A program made the position numbers and the translations under genes. 64,000 bases of DNA from the NCBI RefSeq assembly GCF_000971175.1, contig NZ_BBLY01000010.1, positions 1 through 64,000 of the forward strand. Direction: 5' to 3'. This stretch comes from Demequina pelophila (GTDB taxonomy: Bacteria > Actinomycetota > Actinomycetes > Actinomycetales > Demequinaceae). Shown one piece after another: positions 1-11,123 of this stretch; position 1 is the first letter of the stretch; the number at the start of each line of letters is the position of its first letter. The notes beneath the pieces were generated by a model. It was not told where the DNA came from. It ran no database searches and worked only from the letters and a program-made list of their open reading frames with translations.

Positions 1-24
1 CGCGGACACCGGGGGGAGAGGATC

Positions 25-717
25 ATGGCACGCACTGTGCTCGTCCGTGCACTGCTGTCCGTCGCCGCGGCGATCGGACTCACCGCGGCACTGGCCGCGC
101 CCGGCGCCTCCGCGCCGCCACATCCGACGCCTGGCGATGATCAGCGCGTCATCTCGATGCCGAACGCGTACGGCTCGAAGTTCTACGACAACGCCGTCAC
201 GGGGCCCGGGGGCGACTACGTGGCCTTCGCGGGCGCGGCGCTGGCCGACTACATCGCCGTCTACTGCCCGGACCGGATGTCCGAGCCCGACACGGTCTTC
301 GGCACGCTCCGAGTCAAGCCTGACGGGCCGCTGCTCGCGCCCGGCAGTAAGGATCGCTTCTGGGTGAGCGCCACGCGGGTGCCCGTCGAGGTCTACGAGT
401 ACGACGGGGGCGACGCGTACGTGTTCCTCGACGCCGTCTGCGACGGCCTCGAGCCCACGCTGTACGCCGCGGGTGCCGGCGTCCTCTGGGGACGCGGGAC
501 CAACGAGTACTCCACCAACGGTGCCGGCGAGACGGTCGCGGCGAGGCTCGAGGAGAACGGCGTGCGCGCCTCCCTGCCCGGGGTGGACGGGTCGAGCGTG
601 CAGGTGCGCGGCTACGCGGACCTCGAGTATCGCGTGGTGAACCCGGGCACGCCGGCCCAGCGCGTCGAGTTCGACGGGCCGCCCCTCGCGGTGAGCCTCG
701 ACGTGTGGGGCGGGTGA
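25..717 (+). CDS. Secreted protein of unknown function, paralogue 1
   Basis: 230 residues. The start is preceded by a GGAGAGG ribosome site. Residues 1-30 form a clear signal peptide: basic N-terminus, Ala/Leu-rich core, and a GASA end before APPHPTPGDDQR. The mature part is rich in Gly, Asp, Tyr and aromatic residues with no membrane segment and no catalytic motif I recognise, so it is probably an extracellular beta-rich domain. The next gene is a clear paralogue: both share PTPGDD(Q/H)RV after the signal peptide, DRFW..TRVP(V/I)EV in the middle and EENG(V/I)RASL near the end. Only 24 bases of upstream sequence are visible. The gene call is secure; the function is unknown. Confidence 0.85.
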   Translation: MARTVLVRALLSVAAAIGLTAALAAPGASAPPHPTPGDDQRVISMPNAYGSKFYDNAVTGPGGDYVAFAGAALADYIAVYCPDRMSEPDTVFGTLRVKPDGPLLAPGSKDRFWVSATRVPVEVYEYDGGDAYVFLDAVCDGLEPTLYAAGAGVLWGRGTNEYSTNGAGETVAARLEENGVRASLPGVDGSSVQVRGYADLEYRVVNPGTPAQRVEFDGPPLAVSLDVWGG

Positions 718-886
718 CCGCCATGCCCGCACTCGGAGGGTCCAGGAAATGTCGGGATTGTGGGATCCGCGTTCCGGGCCTACGGTCGAAGGAGGTCCCG
801 CGGGACCGCCGCGCTGTCCGCGATTCGCGAGCGTTGCCACAGGGGGAGGCGCTCGCCGGAGGTCTCAGGACCTGGGGGAGGGAATC

Positions 887-1588
887 ATGACACGCACCAG
901 GACCTCGCGCGCGCTGATGTCCGTCGCGGCGGCCATCGGCCTCACGCTCGCGGTCGCGGCGCCGAGCTCCGCGGCTCCGGAACAGCCGACGCCGGGCGAC
1001 GACCATCGGGTGTTCCAGCCGGAGTACACCACCACCAAGATCTACGACAACTCGTTCGACCCCGGCGGCCCCGACTACGTGGTCTTCGCGGGCGCGAGCG
1101 CCGCCGAGTGGTGTGCGGCCGACCCCGAGGTGGGCCCGCCCACGATCCCGCCCGTGGCCATGAGAGTGCAGCCGAACGGGCCGATCCCGGCCGATGGCAC
1201 GACCGATCGGTTCTGGCTCGAGACCCGCGTCCCCATCGAGGTGTGGGAGTTCGACACTGGCGACATCTTCGGCTTCCTGGGCGAGTACTGCACGGGCGTT
1301 CCGCAGGAGCTCGTGGGCTCCGGAACGGGCCGGCTGTGGATGCGCGGCGGCACCGACTACGTGGGGCCGGACACGGCGCCCGACTACTACCCGTTCACCA
1401 CGGGCGTCCGCCACGAGGAGAACGGCATCCGGGCGTCGCTGACGGCGCCCGACGGATCGCGCGTGCAGGTGCGCGCCTACTCATCCGGGACGCTCGTGAT
1501 CGGCATCCCGGACGAGGGCGACGACTTCATCGTCGCGGGCAGCCCGCCGGTCGGCATGTACGTCGACGTGTGGGGAGGCGGGCGCTGA
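887..1588 (+). CDS. Secreted protein of unknown function, paralogue 2
   Basis: 233 residues from the ATG at 887, which sits behind a strong GGGGGAGGG ribosome site. An upstream in-frame ATG at 749 lacks such a site and would bury the signal peptide. The signal peptide ends near PSSAAPEQPTPGDD. It is a tandem paralogue of the preceding gene, with the same PTPGDD, DRFW and EENGIRASL blocks. It adds two Cys residues (EWCAADPE and GEYCTGVP) that could form a disulfide in the secreted product. The 169-bp gap after gene 1 has room for its own promoter. A bidirectional terminator follows at 1611-1649. No family is recognised. Confidence 0.85.
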   Translation: MTRTRTSRALMSVAAAIGLTLAVAAPSSAAPEQPTPGDDHRVFQPEYTTTKIYDNSFDPGGPDYVVFAGASAAEWCAADPEVGPPTIPPVAMRVQPNGPIPADGTTDRFWLETRVPIEVWEFDTGDIFGFLGEYCTGVPQELVGSGTGRLWMRGGTDYVGPDTAPDYYPFTTGVRHEENGIRASLTAPDGSRVQVRAYSSGTLVIGIPDEGDDFIVAGSPPVGMYVDVWGGGR

Positions 1589-1610
1589 GCGGCGCCACCA
1601 TCCCTGTCAC

Positions 1611-1649
1611 GCAAGCGGGGGCCGATGCGTCGCATCGGCCCCCGCTTGC
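1611..1649. terminator. Bidirectional terminator between convergent genes
   Basis: A perfect inverted repeat with 19-base arms (GCAAGCGGGGGCCGATGCG and its complement) separated by one T. In RNA the top few bases would open into a loop. It lies between the convergent stops of the secreted paralogue and asd. There is no long U tract, as is common in actinobacteria. The apex is built from the GATGCG/CGCATC word that recurs across the window. Confidence 0.8.
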
Positions 1650-1660
1650 GCGTTCGCGTA

Positions 1661-3972
<2,312 letters not shown>

Positions 3973-4107
3973 GTAGGAACTCCTGGTAGGTGCGCATGCC
4001 CGGGACGCGGACAGCGCGGTCCATTCTACGGGCGCCCGGTCCCGAGCACCCGGCGGCCCCGCATTTCCTGTCGATTCGCCGCCCCAGGCTGCGGCGGAGC
4101 CCCTCGC

Positions 4108-4683
4108 TCAGGCCGGCTGGGCGCGCTCCACCCAGCGGCGCAGGTGCGCCACCTCGAGGTCGAGCGCCTCGGCCGCGCCCAGCAGGTGCGACAGCTTCGC
4201 GGCGCCCTCGAGCCCGGTGAACAGGTGCAGCGCGCGTCCGCGTGCCGCCCCCTCGGAGTAGCCGAGCGCCTCGAACTGGTCCTGGAGCCAGCGCAGCACG
4301 CGCTCGTAGAGCGCGGCCACCTCCTCGGCGAGGCCCGCCGACGGGCGCGCGAGGTCCGGGCCCAGCGAGCCCAGCACGGGGCCGTGGCGGAGCGCCTCCT
4401 CCAGGTCCGCGTCGTAGGAGTCGACGAAGGCGATCAGCCGGGCCTTCGGGCCGTCCGCCGCCGCGCACTGCGCCAGGCGGGTGTCGAGGCGCGCGCCCAG
4501 GGCGTCGAGCACCGCGCGCACCAGGGCGTCCTTGGACTTGAAGTGGTAGTAGACGGAGCCCGCGGCGACCTCGGCGCGCTCGGCCGCGTGGGCCAGCGTC
4601 CAGCCGGCGACGCCGCTCTCGCGGGTGAGCTCGAAGGCGGCGGTGGTGAGGCGCTCGCGCTTGTCGGAGGTGGGACGGGGCAT
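4108..4683 (-). CDS. TetR-family transcriptional regulator
   Basis: 191 residues. The N-terminal helix-turn-helix (residues about 8-55) ends in the family hallmark GSVYYHFKSKDALVRAVLDALG. The C-terminal ligand domain is Ala/Leu-rich without a specific match. The start follows an AAGGAG site. It is divergent from a two-gene ABC exporter across a 237-base gap, so it probably represses that transporter and itself. The inducing ligand cannot be told from the sequence. Confidence 0.9.
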   Translation of the reverse strand: MPRPTSDKRERLTTAAFELTRESGVAGWTLAHAAERAEVAAGSVYYHFKSKDALVRAVLDALGARLDTRLAQCAAADGPKARLIAFVDSYDADLEEALRHGPVLGSLGPDLARPSAGLAEEVAALYERVLRWLQDQFEALGYSEGAARGRALHLFTGLEGAAKLSHLLGAAEALDLEVAHLRRWVERAQPA

Positions 4684-4920
4684 CGGAACTCCTTCGGTCG
4701 GACGCGCAAGTCAGTGAACCCGCTACCCGCGACGATAGCGCAGCGGCGGGCCTCCGCGAGGGCCGGTCACGGCGCCCCGAGGCGCGGGGCCCGGCCTCCC
4801 CGAGGAGCGTCCGGACCAGTCCGTCATTGCCCGCGCGGGAGGCGCCCTGCCATGCTGGGCGCGCGGTCGTCGGCGCCGGGATCTTACCCGCGCTCCGCGG
4901 CCCTCGGGCGGAGGGAACCC

Positions 4921-5841
4921 ATGGGAGACGGTGCGGAGCCGGCGGTCCAGGCGCGTGACGTCGCGCGCGCCTTCGGGGACGTGCAGGCGGTGGCCGCCGC
5001 GAGCCTCGAGGTGCGGCGCGGGACGGTCACCGCGCTGATCGGCCCCAACGGCTGCGGCAAGACCACGCTCATGCTCATGCTCGCCGGCCTGCTGCGGCCG
5101 GACTCCGGCGAGATCCGCGTGGAGGGGGCGGACCCGCGGACGGACGCCGCCGCGGTGAGGGACGCGATCGGATGGATGCCCGATCAGCTGGGCACGTGGG
5201 ACAACGTGACCTGCGCGCAGACCCTCGCACTCGTGGGCCGCGCCTACGGCCTCGCTCGGGCCCAGGCGCGCGAACGCGCCGCCACGCTGCTGGACCTGGT
5301 CCACCTGGGCGAGTTCGCCGACCGCCCCGCGCGGGTGCTGTCGCGCGGCCAGAAGCAGCGCCTGTCGCTGGCCCGCGCGCTCGTCAACGACCCCGCCGTG
5401 GTGCTGCTCGACGAGCCCGCGAACGGCCTCGACCCCCGCTCGCGCGTCGAGCTGCGCCACCTGGTGCGCGACCTCGCGGCCCACGGGCGCGCCGTGCTCA
5501 TCTCGAGCCACGTCCTCAGCGAGCTCGACGAGATGGTCGACGACGCGGTCTTCATGTCCAAGGGCCGCACGCTCGGCGACGAGGTCGCCCAGGAGGTCGC
5601 CCGCGCCCGGGCCCGCTATCGCATCGGCTCGATGGACGATGCTGCGCTCGCCGCGGACCTGCGCGCCGCCCGGGTGGAGGTCGACGATCGCGACGGGCTG
5701 GTGGTGAGCCTGTCCGGCGAGGAGGAGGCCGCGGCGGCGCTCGCGTGGATGATCGGCCAGGGGCACCGGATCCACCGGTTCGCGCCCGCGGGCAGCGCGC
5801 TCGAGCAGACGTACATGGCGATGGAGGAGGAGCGGCGATGA
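4921..5841 (+). CDS. ABC exporter ATP-binding protein
   Basis: 306 residues from the ATG at 4921, which follows GCGGAGGGAACCC. An in-frame extension far upstream is antisense to the TetR gene and lysC and was rejected. Walker A is GPNGCGKTT (41-49), the signature is LSRGQKQRL, and Walker B is VVLLDEPANGLD followed by the switch-His region ISSHVLSELDE. This is the DrrA/CcmA-like type of ATPase that drives drug or lipid export. It overlaps the permease by 4 bases (ATGA), so the two subunits are made together. Regulation by the divergent TetR protein is likely. Confidence 0.92.
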   Translation: MGDGAEPAVQARDVARAFGDVQAVAAASLEVRRGTVTALIGPNGCGKTTLMLMLAGLLRPDSGEIRVEGADPRTDAAAVRDAIGWMPDQLGTWDNVTCAQTLALVGRAYGLARAQARERAATLLDLVHLGEFADRPARVLSRGQKQRLSLARALVNDPAVVLLDEPANGLDPRSRVELRHLVRDLAAHGRAVLISSHVLSELDEMVDDAVFMSKGRTLGDEVAQEVARARARYRIGSMDDAALAADLRAARVEVDDRDGLVVSLSGEEEAAAALAWMIGQGHRIHRFAPAGSALEQTYMAMEEERR

Positions 5842-7049
5842 CCGCTGTCGACGAGCACGAGGGCGCCGCCCCCGACCCGCACGGCGGCGGGGCGGGCGCC
5901 TCCCCGGCCACCGCATCGTCCCCCGCCGAGCGTCCCGGGCGCGGCAACCCGTGGCGGCCGAGCCTGAAGGGGATCGCGCTCGCGACCCGGATCGAGCTGC
6001 TGCGGCGCCGGCCCTCGCCCAAGGGGCGGATCTTCTACGGGGCGGCGGTCGGCTCGGTGCTGGTGCTCAGCGGCGTGGTCGCGTGGCAGGCGTCGGGCGA
6101 CCTGACCTCGACCCCGCTCGAGCTCACGCTGATCCTCGCGCTCGCGGCCGGCATGCTCATCGGCCCGTCGCTCTCGGCCACGTCGATCAACGGCGACTCG
6201 ACCGAGGGTGTCCTCGCCCCGCTCCAGATGACCCGGCTCACCGCGGGGGACCTCGCCCTGGGCAAGCTGCTCGCGGCGTGGGCGTACTCGCTCGCGGTGC
6301 TGGTCACCACCGTGCCGGTGCTCGCGTACGCCTTCAGCCGGTCCGGATGGACGGTCGGGGAGCTGGCGATCGTGCTCGCCGCGATCGTGCTCGCGGTGCT
6401 GGTCGCCACCGCGATCGGGCTCGCGTGGTCGGCGCTCGCGGCCCGGGCCGTCGCGTCCGTGTCGCTCGCGCACCTCACCACCGCGTTCCTGCTGGTGGGC
6501 ACGCTGCTCGTCTACTTCTTCATCCAGCCGCTCCTGCCGTCCGTGACCCAGACCGTGACGAACCGCTGGCCGGCCTTCGAGACCGACGAGCAGTGGCAGA
6601 ACCCGGAGGAGTTCATCGACGAGGTCGAGTGCATCGAGGACTCGTGGACGTACACCTCGCCGCGCACCGAGCTGGCCGCGTGGATCCTGCTGCTCAACCC
6701 GGCCGTGATGCTCGCGGAGACCGCGCCCGTCATCGACCCGCTCACCTGGGAGGAGGACGGCCGCGCCGCGCCCGGGGCATTCTCCGGGATCCACCAGGCG
6801 GTGGGCTCGGCGAGGCTCGGGCCCGAGGAGGCCCGCTCCTACGACGAGTGCGCGGCGATCGCGTCCGGCGGCATCGACGTCGGGGGCGACTCGTGGGCCC
6901 AGCGGCAGCAGGAGTCGGCGCTGATGGAGCGCAGCCCGTGGCTGGGTCTCGCGGTGCAGGCGCTGCTGCTCGCGGGGTCGCTGGTGATCGCGATCCGGCG
7001 GCTGCGGGTGCCGTACCGGACGCTGCGCGGCGGGACGCGTGTGGCCTGA
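5838..7049 (+). CDS. ABC exporter permease
   Basis: 403 residues from the ATG at 5838 that overlaps the ATPase stop. A hydrophilic N-terminus (about 45 residues, rich in Ala/Pro/Gly) is followed by about six membrane helices: VGSVLVLSGVVAW, LTLILALAAGMLIGP, the VLVTTVPVLAYAF region, LAIVLAAIVLAVLVATAIGLAW, TTAFLLVGTLLVYFFIQ, and a final helix near 365-385. The long stretch between helices 5 and 6 (SVTQTVTNRWPAF onward) is probably an extracytoplasmic loop. It resembles ABC-2 permeases. The substrate is unknown. Confidence 0.88.
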   Translation: MTAVDEHEGAAPDPHGGGAGASPATASSPAERPGRGNPWRPSLKGIALATRIELLRRRPSPKGRIFYGAAVGSVLVLSGVVAWQASGDLTSTPLELTLILALAAGMLIGPSLSATSINGDSTEGVLAPLQMTRLTAGDLALGKLLAAWAYSLAVLVTTVPVLAYAFSRSGWTVGELAIVLAAIVLAVLVATAIGLAWSALAARAVASVSLAHLTTAFLLVGTLLVYFFIQPLLPSVTQTVTNRWPAFETDEQWQNPEEFIDEVECIEDSWTYTSPRTELAAWILLLNPAVMLAETAPVIDPLTWEEDGRAAPGAFSGIHQAVGSARLGPEEARSYDECAAIASGGIDVGGDSWAQRQQESALMERSPWLGLAVQALLLAGSLVIAIRRLRVPYRTLRGGTRVA

Positions 7050-7107
7050 CGCGGGTGGCCTGACGCGGGTGGCCTAACGGGCGCGGCGCTGTGAGGCCGC
7101 GGCGCCC

Positions 7108-7704
7108 CTACTTGACCGCGGTGCGGCCGGCGAACGCCCGGCCCAGCGTGACCTCGTCCGCATACTCGAGGTCGCCGCCCACCGGCAGTCCGGAGGCCAG
7201 GCGGGTGACGGTGACGCCCATGGGCGACAGCATCCGCGCGAGGTAGGTCGCGGTGGCCTCGCCCTCGATGTTGGGGTCCATCGCGAGGATGACCTCCTCG
7301 ATCGCGCCGTCGCCCAGGCGGGTGAGCAGCTCCCGCACGCGCAGGTCGTCCGGGCCCACGCCGTTCATGGGATCGATCGCGCCGCCGAGCACGTGATAGC
7401 GGCCGCGGAACTCCCGCGTGCGCTCGATGACGGCCACGTCCTTGGGCTCCTCGACCACGCACACGACGTTGTCGGCGCGGCGCGGGTCCTCGCAGATGCG
7501 GCAGCGCGTCGACTCCGCCACGTTGCCGCACACCTCGCAGAAGTGCACGCGGTCCTTGATCGCGGTGAGCGCGGCGGCGAGGCGCTGGACGTCCGCCGGA
7601 TCCGCGCCCAGGATGTGGAAGGCGATGCGCTGCGCGCTCTTGGGGCCGATGCCCGGCAGGTGGCCGAGCTCGTCGATCAGGTCCTGGACCGCGCCTTCGT
7701 ACAT
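7108..7704 (-). CDS. recR: Recombination mediator RecR
   Basis: 198 residues from the ATG at 7704 ([20 protein letters not shown]), the conserved RecR start; an in-frame start 10 codons upstream would add a non-conserved tail. RecR works with RecF/RecO to load RecA on gapped DNA. The helix-hairpin-helix ([17 protein letters not shown]), the four-Cys zinc motif ([16 protein letters not shown]) and the Toprim domain with [17 protein letters not shown] are all present. TACCCT lies 7 bases upstream of the ATG, so the transcript may be leaderless. It follows dnaX on the same strand; the ybaB/ebfC gene often found between them is absent. Confidence 0.96.
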   Translation of the reverse strand: MYEGAVQDLIDELGHLPGIGPKSAQRIAFHILGADPADVQRLAAALTAIKDRVHFCEVCGNVAESTRCRICEDPRRADNVVCVVEEPKDVAVIERTREFRGRYHVLGGAIDPMNGVGPDDLRVRELLTRLGDGAIEEVILAMDPNIEGEATATYLARMLSPMGVTVTRLASGLPVGGDLEYADEVTLGRAFAGRTAVK

Positions 7705-7801
7705 GGGGACCAGGGTAGGCCCGCCCGGGGACATCGGCCGATGCGCCGCGCGCCGGGCGTTGGCAGACCCGGAACCCGCTCGTGCCCGGCTGGTGCCCGG
7801 C

Positions 7802-10018
7802 TCAGTCCTGGATGATCGTGCCGCCCAGCATCTGCGCGACCACCTCGGTGGCGCTCAGCTGCGACTCCTCGGCACGGGCGTCGTCGTCGGAGATCTCCTC
7901 CTCGTCGAACGGCGGCTCGATGTCCGGGGGCACGTCCGCGGGAGGCTGCGGGGGCGGCGCCGATGCGACGGCGGCCATGACGGCGGCCGCGCCCGAGGTG
8001 GGGGTCGCCGCGGCGGCGGGTCGGCTGGACGGAGCGGTGGCGGGCGGGGGCCCGCTCGGGGCGGCGGCGGGAGACGGGGTCGGCCGGGTCGCGGCGGGTC
8101 CGTTTGCGGCGGGTGCCGGGGCCGATGCGCCGGTTCCTCCCCGCGCGGGCGGCACCGGACCGACGATCGCCTCGATGCGCAGTTGCAGCCCGAGGGTCTC
8201 GCGCACGGCGAGCGCGACGTTCTCCTTGTGATTTCCCCCATCGAAGCGCCCGGCCAGCGGCGCGTTGTCGAAGGCCAGCGTGAGCACGCCGCCCTCGACC
8301 GAGGCGACCTGGGCGCTCTGGCTCACCATCGCCCAGGTGACGCGACGGCGCTCGAGGGTGCCCAGCACCTCCGGCCAGCGCCGACGGACCAGCTCCGTGT
8401 CGGCCGCGCCGCCCGCGCCGGAAGGGGTGCTCGCCGGTGCCGGTGCGCTCGGCTGGGCTGTGGGAGCGTTCGACGCCGCCGCGGCCTGGGGCGCTGGGGG
8501 GCGAGCAGGCGGGGCGGCGGGCGCGTTCGCGGCCGGGGTGGGGCGCGTCGGAGCGGTCGGTGCCGGAGTCGGGGAGGGTGCCGGAGCGGCCCACGGGTCC
8601 TCGTCCTGCGGCGGTGCGGCCGGGGCCGGGGCCGGGGCCGGGGCGGTCGGGGCGGGGGCGGTCGCGGCCGGGGTCGGCGTGGGCGCGGGCGCGGGTGCCT
8701 GCTGCGGCACGGTTGCCGGGCTCGCGGCCGGGCTCGCGGCCGGACGGTTCGCGGCCCTCACTGCGGCCATCGCAGCCTCGCGGGCCGAGGCGGCATCGCC
8801 CACCGGCTCGGCGGCCGGGGCCTGCGCAGGGGCCGGAGCCGAGACGGGCCGTGCCGATGCGGCCTGTGTCGGAGCGACGATCCCCGTGGCAGGTGCGGCG
8901 ACCGCCCCGGCGACCCCCGCATCGGCCGCAAGAAGACGTGCGCACAGGAGTTCGAGGTGGAGGCGCGGGGAGGTGGCGCCCACCATGTGGGTGAGGGCGT
9001 CGTTCACCAGATCCGCGGCCGCGGAGCCGCGGGCCAGGCCCAGCGACCGGGCCTGCTCGCGCATGGTCGCGAGCTGATCCTCGGGCATGTCGCCGAGCGC
9101 GCGGGCGCCGGCGTCGCCCGACGCCGCGAGCACGAGCAGGTCGCGCAGGCGCTCGAGCAGGTCCTCGACGAAGCGGCGCGGCTCGTGCCCCGTCGCGATG
9201 ACGCGGCTCACCACGTCGAACAGCGAGGCGCCGTCGGCCGCGGCGATCGCGCCCACGGCATCGTCCAGGAGGGTCGCGTCCGTGAACCCCAGGAGCGTGA
9301 TGGCGCGCTCGTAGGTGACGCCCGCGGCGTCGGACCCGGCCATGAGCTGGTCGAGCACGGACAGCGAGTCGCGCACCGAACCGCCGCCCGCGCGCACCAC
9401 CAGCGGCAGCACCCCGGACTCGACGGAGACGGATTCGGCCTCGCACAACGTCTGCAGGTAGTCGGTGAGCACCGGCGGCGGCACCAGGCGGAACGGGTAG
9501 TGGTGGGTGCGCGAGCGGATGGTGCCGATGACCTTCTCCGGCTCCGTGGTCGCGAAGATGAAGCGGATGTGCGGCGGCGGCTCCTCGACCAGCTTGAGCA
9601 GGGCGTTGAAGCCCTGCGTGGTCACCATGTGCGCCTCGTCGAGGATGAAGATCTTGTAGCGGTCGCGCGCCGGGGCGAAGGCGGCCCGCTCGCGCAGCTC
9701 GCGGGCGTCGTCGACGCCGTTGTGCGACGCGGCGTCGATCTCGACCACGTCGACCGAGCCGGCGCCCCCGCGGGCGAGCTCGACGCACGACGGGCACGCG
9801 CCGCACGGGGTGTCGGTGGGGCCCTCGACGCAGTTGAGGCAGCGGGCGAGGATGCGCGCGGAGGTGGTCTTGCCGCAGCCGCGCGGCCCGGAGAACAGGT
9901 AGGCGTGGTTGACGCGGTCCGCCCGCAGCGCCTGCATGAGCGGCGTGGTGACGTGCTCCTGCCCCACCACGTCGGCGAAGGCGTCGGGGCGGTAGCGGCG
10001 GTACAGCGCGGTGGTCAC
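7802..10018 (-). CDS. dnaX: DNA polymerase III subunit gamma/tau
   Basis: 738 residues. It is the clamp-loader ATPase of the replisome. Walker A is [11 protein letters not shown], the zinc motif is [19 protein letters not shown], Walker B/DEAH is [12 protein letters not shown], and sensor 1 is [10 protein letters not shown]. Domain III ends near residue 370. A very Ala/Pro-rich linker (about 380-560) leads to a C-terminal tau-like domain ending IIQD. The start is GTG at 10018 with TAGAGT 7 bases upstream, fitting a leaderless transcript. The SRP RNA gene lies just upstream on the same strand, a common actinobacterial arrangement. No slippery site for a shorter gamma product was noticed. Confidence 0.96.
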   Translation of the reverse strand: MTTALYRRYRPDAFADVVGQEHVTTPLMQALRADRVNHAYLFSGPRGCGKTTSARILARCLNCVEGPTDTPCGACPSCVELARGGAGSVDVVEIDAASHNGVDDARELRERAAFAPARDRYKIFILDEAHMVTTQGFNALLKLVEEPPPHIRFIFATTEPEKVIGTIRSRTHHYPFRLVPPPVLTDYLQTLCEAESVSVESGVLPLVVRAGGGSVRDSLSVLDQLMAGSDAAGVTYERAITLLGFTDATLLDDAVGAIAAADGASLFDVVSRVIATGHEPRRFVEDLLERLRDLLVLAASGDAGARALGDMPEDQLATMREQARSLGLARGSAAADLVNDALTHMVGATSPRLHLELLCARLLAADAGVAGAVAAPATGIVAPTQAASARPVSAPAPAQAPAAEPVGDAASAREAAMAAVRAANRPAASPAASPATVPQQAPAPAPTPTPAATAPAPTAPAPAPAPAAPPQDEDPWAAPAPSPTPAPTAPTRPTPAANAPAAPPARPPAPQAAAASNAPTAQPSAPAPASTPSGAGGAADTELVRRRWPEVLGTLERRRVTWAMVSQSAQVASVEGGVLTLAFDNAPLAGRFDGGNHKENVALAVRETLGLQLRIEAIVGPVPPARGGTGASAPAPAANGPAATRPTPSPAAAPSGPPPATAPSSRPAAAATPTSGAAAVMAAVASAPPPQPPADVPPDIEPPFDEEEISDDDARAEESQLSATEVVAQMLGGTIIQD

Positions 10019-10075
10019 GGGTACGACTCTAGTCGCGGGGTCCGACGCGCCGATGCGGCTGTCCCCAGGGCATGA

Positions 10076-10169
10076 AAGGACCCCCCACGCACCCGACAGA
10101 GCCCGCTTACCCTTGCTTCATTCCTGACCTGGGGGAGTTGGGCGAGATATCGCCACGTGAGGGGTCGCC
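10076..10169 (-). ncRNA. ffs: Signal recognition particle RNA, small bacterial type
   Basis: Read on the minus strand, about 94 bases fold as one long hairpin. The ends pair (GACCCCTCACG with CGTGGGGGGTC). The apex carries the conserved SRP domain IV signature: CCAGGTCAGGAATGAAGC on one side, then AAGGGTAAGCGGGC. It binds Ffh to target membrane proteins co-translationally. It lies 58 bases upstream of dnaX on the same strand. The exact ends are estimated from the pairing. Confidence 0.93.
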
Positions 10170-10231
10170 GATCATTCTAGCGGCTCGGCCGGGGGTTCCG
10201 GCCCGGTTTCGTGGTCCCGCCCAAGGTCGGG

Positions 10232-10237
10232 TACCAT
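10232..10237 (+). promoter_or_regulatory. Likely -10 element of tRNA-Ser(GGA)
   Basis: TACCAT lies 10 bases before the first base of the tRNA, the right distance for a -10 hexamer. No convincing -35 was identified. Confidence 0.45.
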
Positions 10238-10247
10238 TGCCGGGCTT

Positions 10248-10335
10248 GGAGGATTCGCCTAGTGGCCTATGGCGCACGCTTGGAAAGCGTGTTGGGTGCA
10301 AGCCCTCAGGGGTTCGAATCCCCTATCCTCCGCCA
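10248..10335 (+). tRNA. tRNA-Ser, anticodon GGA
   Basis: 88 bases including an encoded CCA. The acceptor arms GGAGGAT and ATCCTCC pair, followed by a G discriminator. The anticodon stem CACGC/GCGTG holds the loop TTGGAAA, so the anticodon is GGA (reads UCC and UCU). A long variable arm (TTGGGTGCAAGCCCTCA) is typical of serine tRNAs, and the T-loop is GTTCGAATC. Confidence 0.97.
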
Positions 10336-10366
10336 TTTGCAGGGCCGACGCGACGGGACGGTGCAC

Positions 10367-11077
10367 GTGAATCAGCCTGCCGACGGCCGCACGGACGTCC
10401 GGCGCGCACGCGTGCGCCGTCACCGCCGCGAGCGCCAGATCATCGTCTTCGGCGTCCTGATCATCCTGGTCGCGATCGCCGGACTCTTTGCCGCCGGCGT
10501 GTACCGCGGCGACGTCGAGGGTCCGTTCTCCGCGCCGTTCACCACCCCGGTGGGCGCCTTCGAGTCGGACGTGACGTTGGCCTGCCCCCCGCCGGACTCG
10601 TACCCGCTGCCCTCGGACCAGGTGGCCGTGCGCGTGCTCAACGGCACGGACGTCAACGGCCTGGCGGGACGTGCGATGGACACGCTCGAGAGCCGTGGAT
10701 TCGTCAAGGTCGCGGTGGGCAACTGGAGCCTCACGCACTCGGACAACGTGCGCATCGTCTTCGGCGCGGCCGGCGTGCAGCACGCCTATACCGTCGCCCG
10801 TCAGTTCGAGTCCGCGGGACTGGTGCTCGACAACCGCGAGGGCACGCTCGTCGACGTCATCCTGGGTGACGGCTTCGCCGAGGCGCCCGCGCTGCGCGAC
10901 GCGCTCGCGCCCGAGCTGTCGCCGGACCTGGCGCTCTCGGCCAACGCCGAGTGCCTGCCGGTCAGCCTGATCACGCCGCGACCCGCGCCGCGCAACCTGC
11001 CGGACAACCCGCTCGACCCGTCGCCGGAGCCGTCCGCGTCGGCATCCGCGTCGCCCTCGCCCAGCGCCGAGTCCTGA
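10367..11077 (+). CDS. LytR_C domain membrane-anchored protein
   Basis: 236 residues from the GTG at 10367, spaced about 8 bases after GGGACGG; a GTG two codons earlier is also possible. A basic N-terminus (RRARVRRHRRERQ) is followed by one membrane helix (IIVFGVLIILVAIAGLFAAGVY, about 30-50). The extracytoplasmic part contains a LytR C-terminal domain: VAVRVLNGTDVNGLAGRAMD through LVDVILGDGF. The tail is Pro/Ser-rich. Such proteins are linked to cell-wall assembly beside LytR-CpsA-Psr ligases, but the catalytic LCP domain is absent here, so the role is unknown. Neighbours give no functional hint. Confidence 0.85.
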   Translation: MNQPADGRTDVRRARVRRHRRERQIIVFGVLIILVAIAGLFAAGVYRGDVEGPFSAPFTTPVGAFESDVTLACPPPDSYPLPSDQVAVRVLNGTDVNGLAGRAMDTLESRGFVKVAVGNWSLTHSDNVRIVFGAAGVQHAYTVARQFESAGLVLDNREGTLVDVILGDGFAEAPALRDALAPELSPDLALSANAECLPVSLITPRPAPRNLPDNPLDPSPEPSASASASPSPSAES

Positions 11078-11123
11078 CTCGCTGCCCGCTCGCGGGCGCT
11101 CGACCGCAACCGCCCGGCACCGG

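Noticed and set aside
7735-7801. Search for ebfC/ybaB between dnaX and recR
   Set aside because: The gap is too short and encodes nothing; the gene is simply not here.
8265-9077. Repetitive GC-rich blocks and an open frame opposite dnaX that first looked like a repeat array
   Set aside because: They encode the Ala/Pro-rich linker of DnaX on the minus strand; there are no regular spacers, so no CRISPR.
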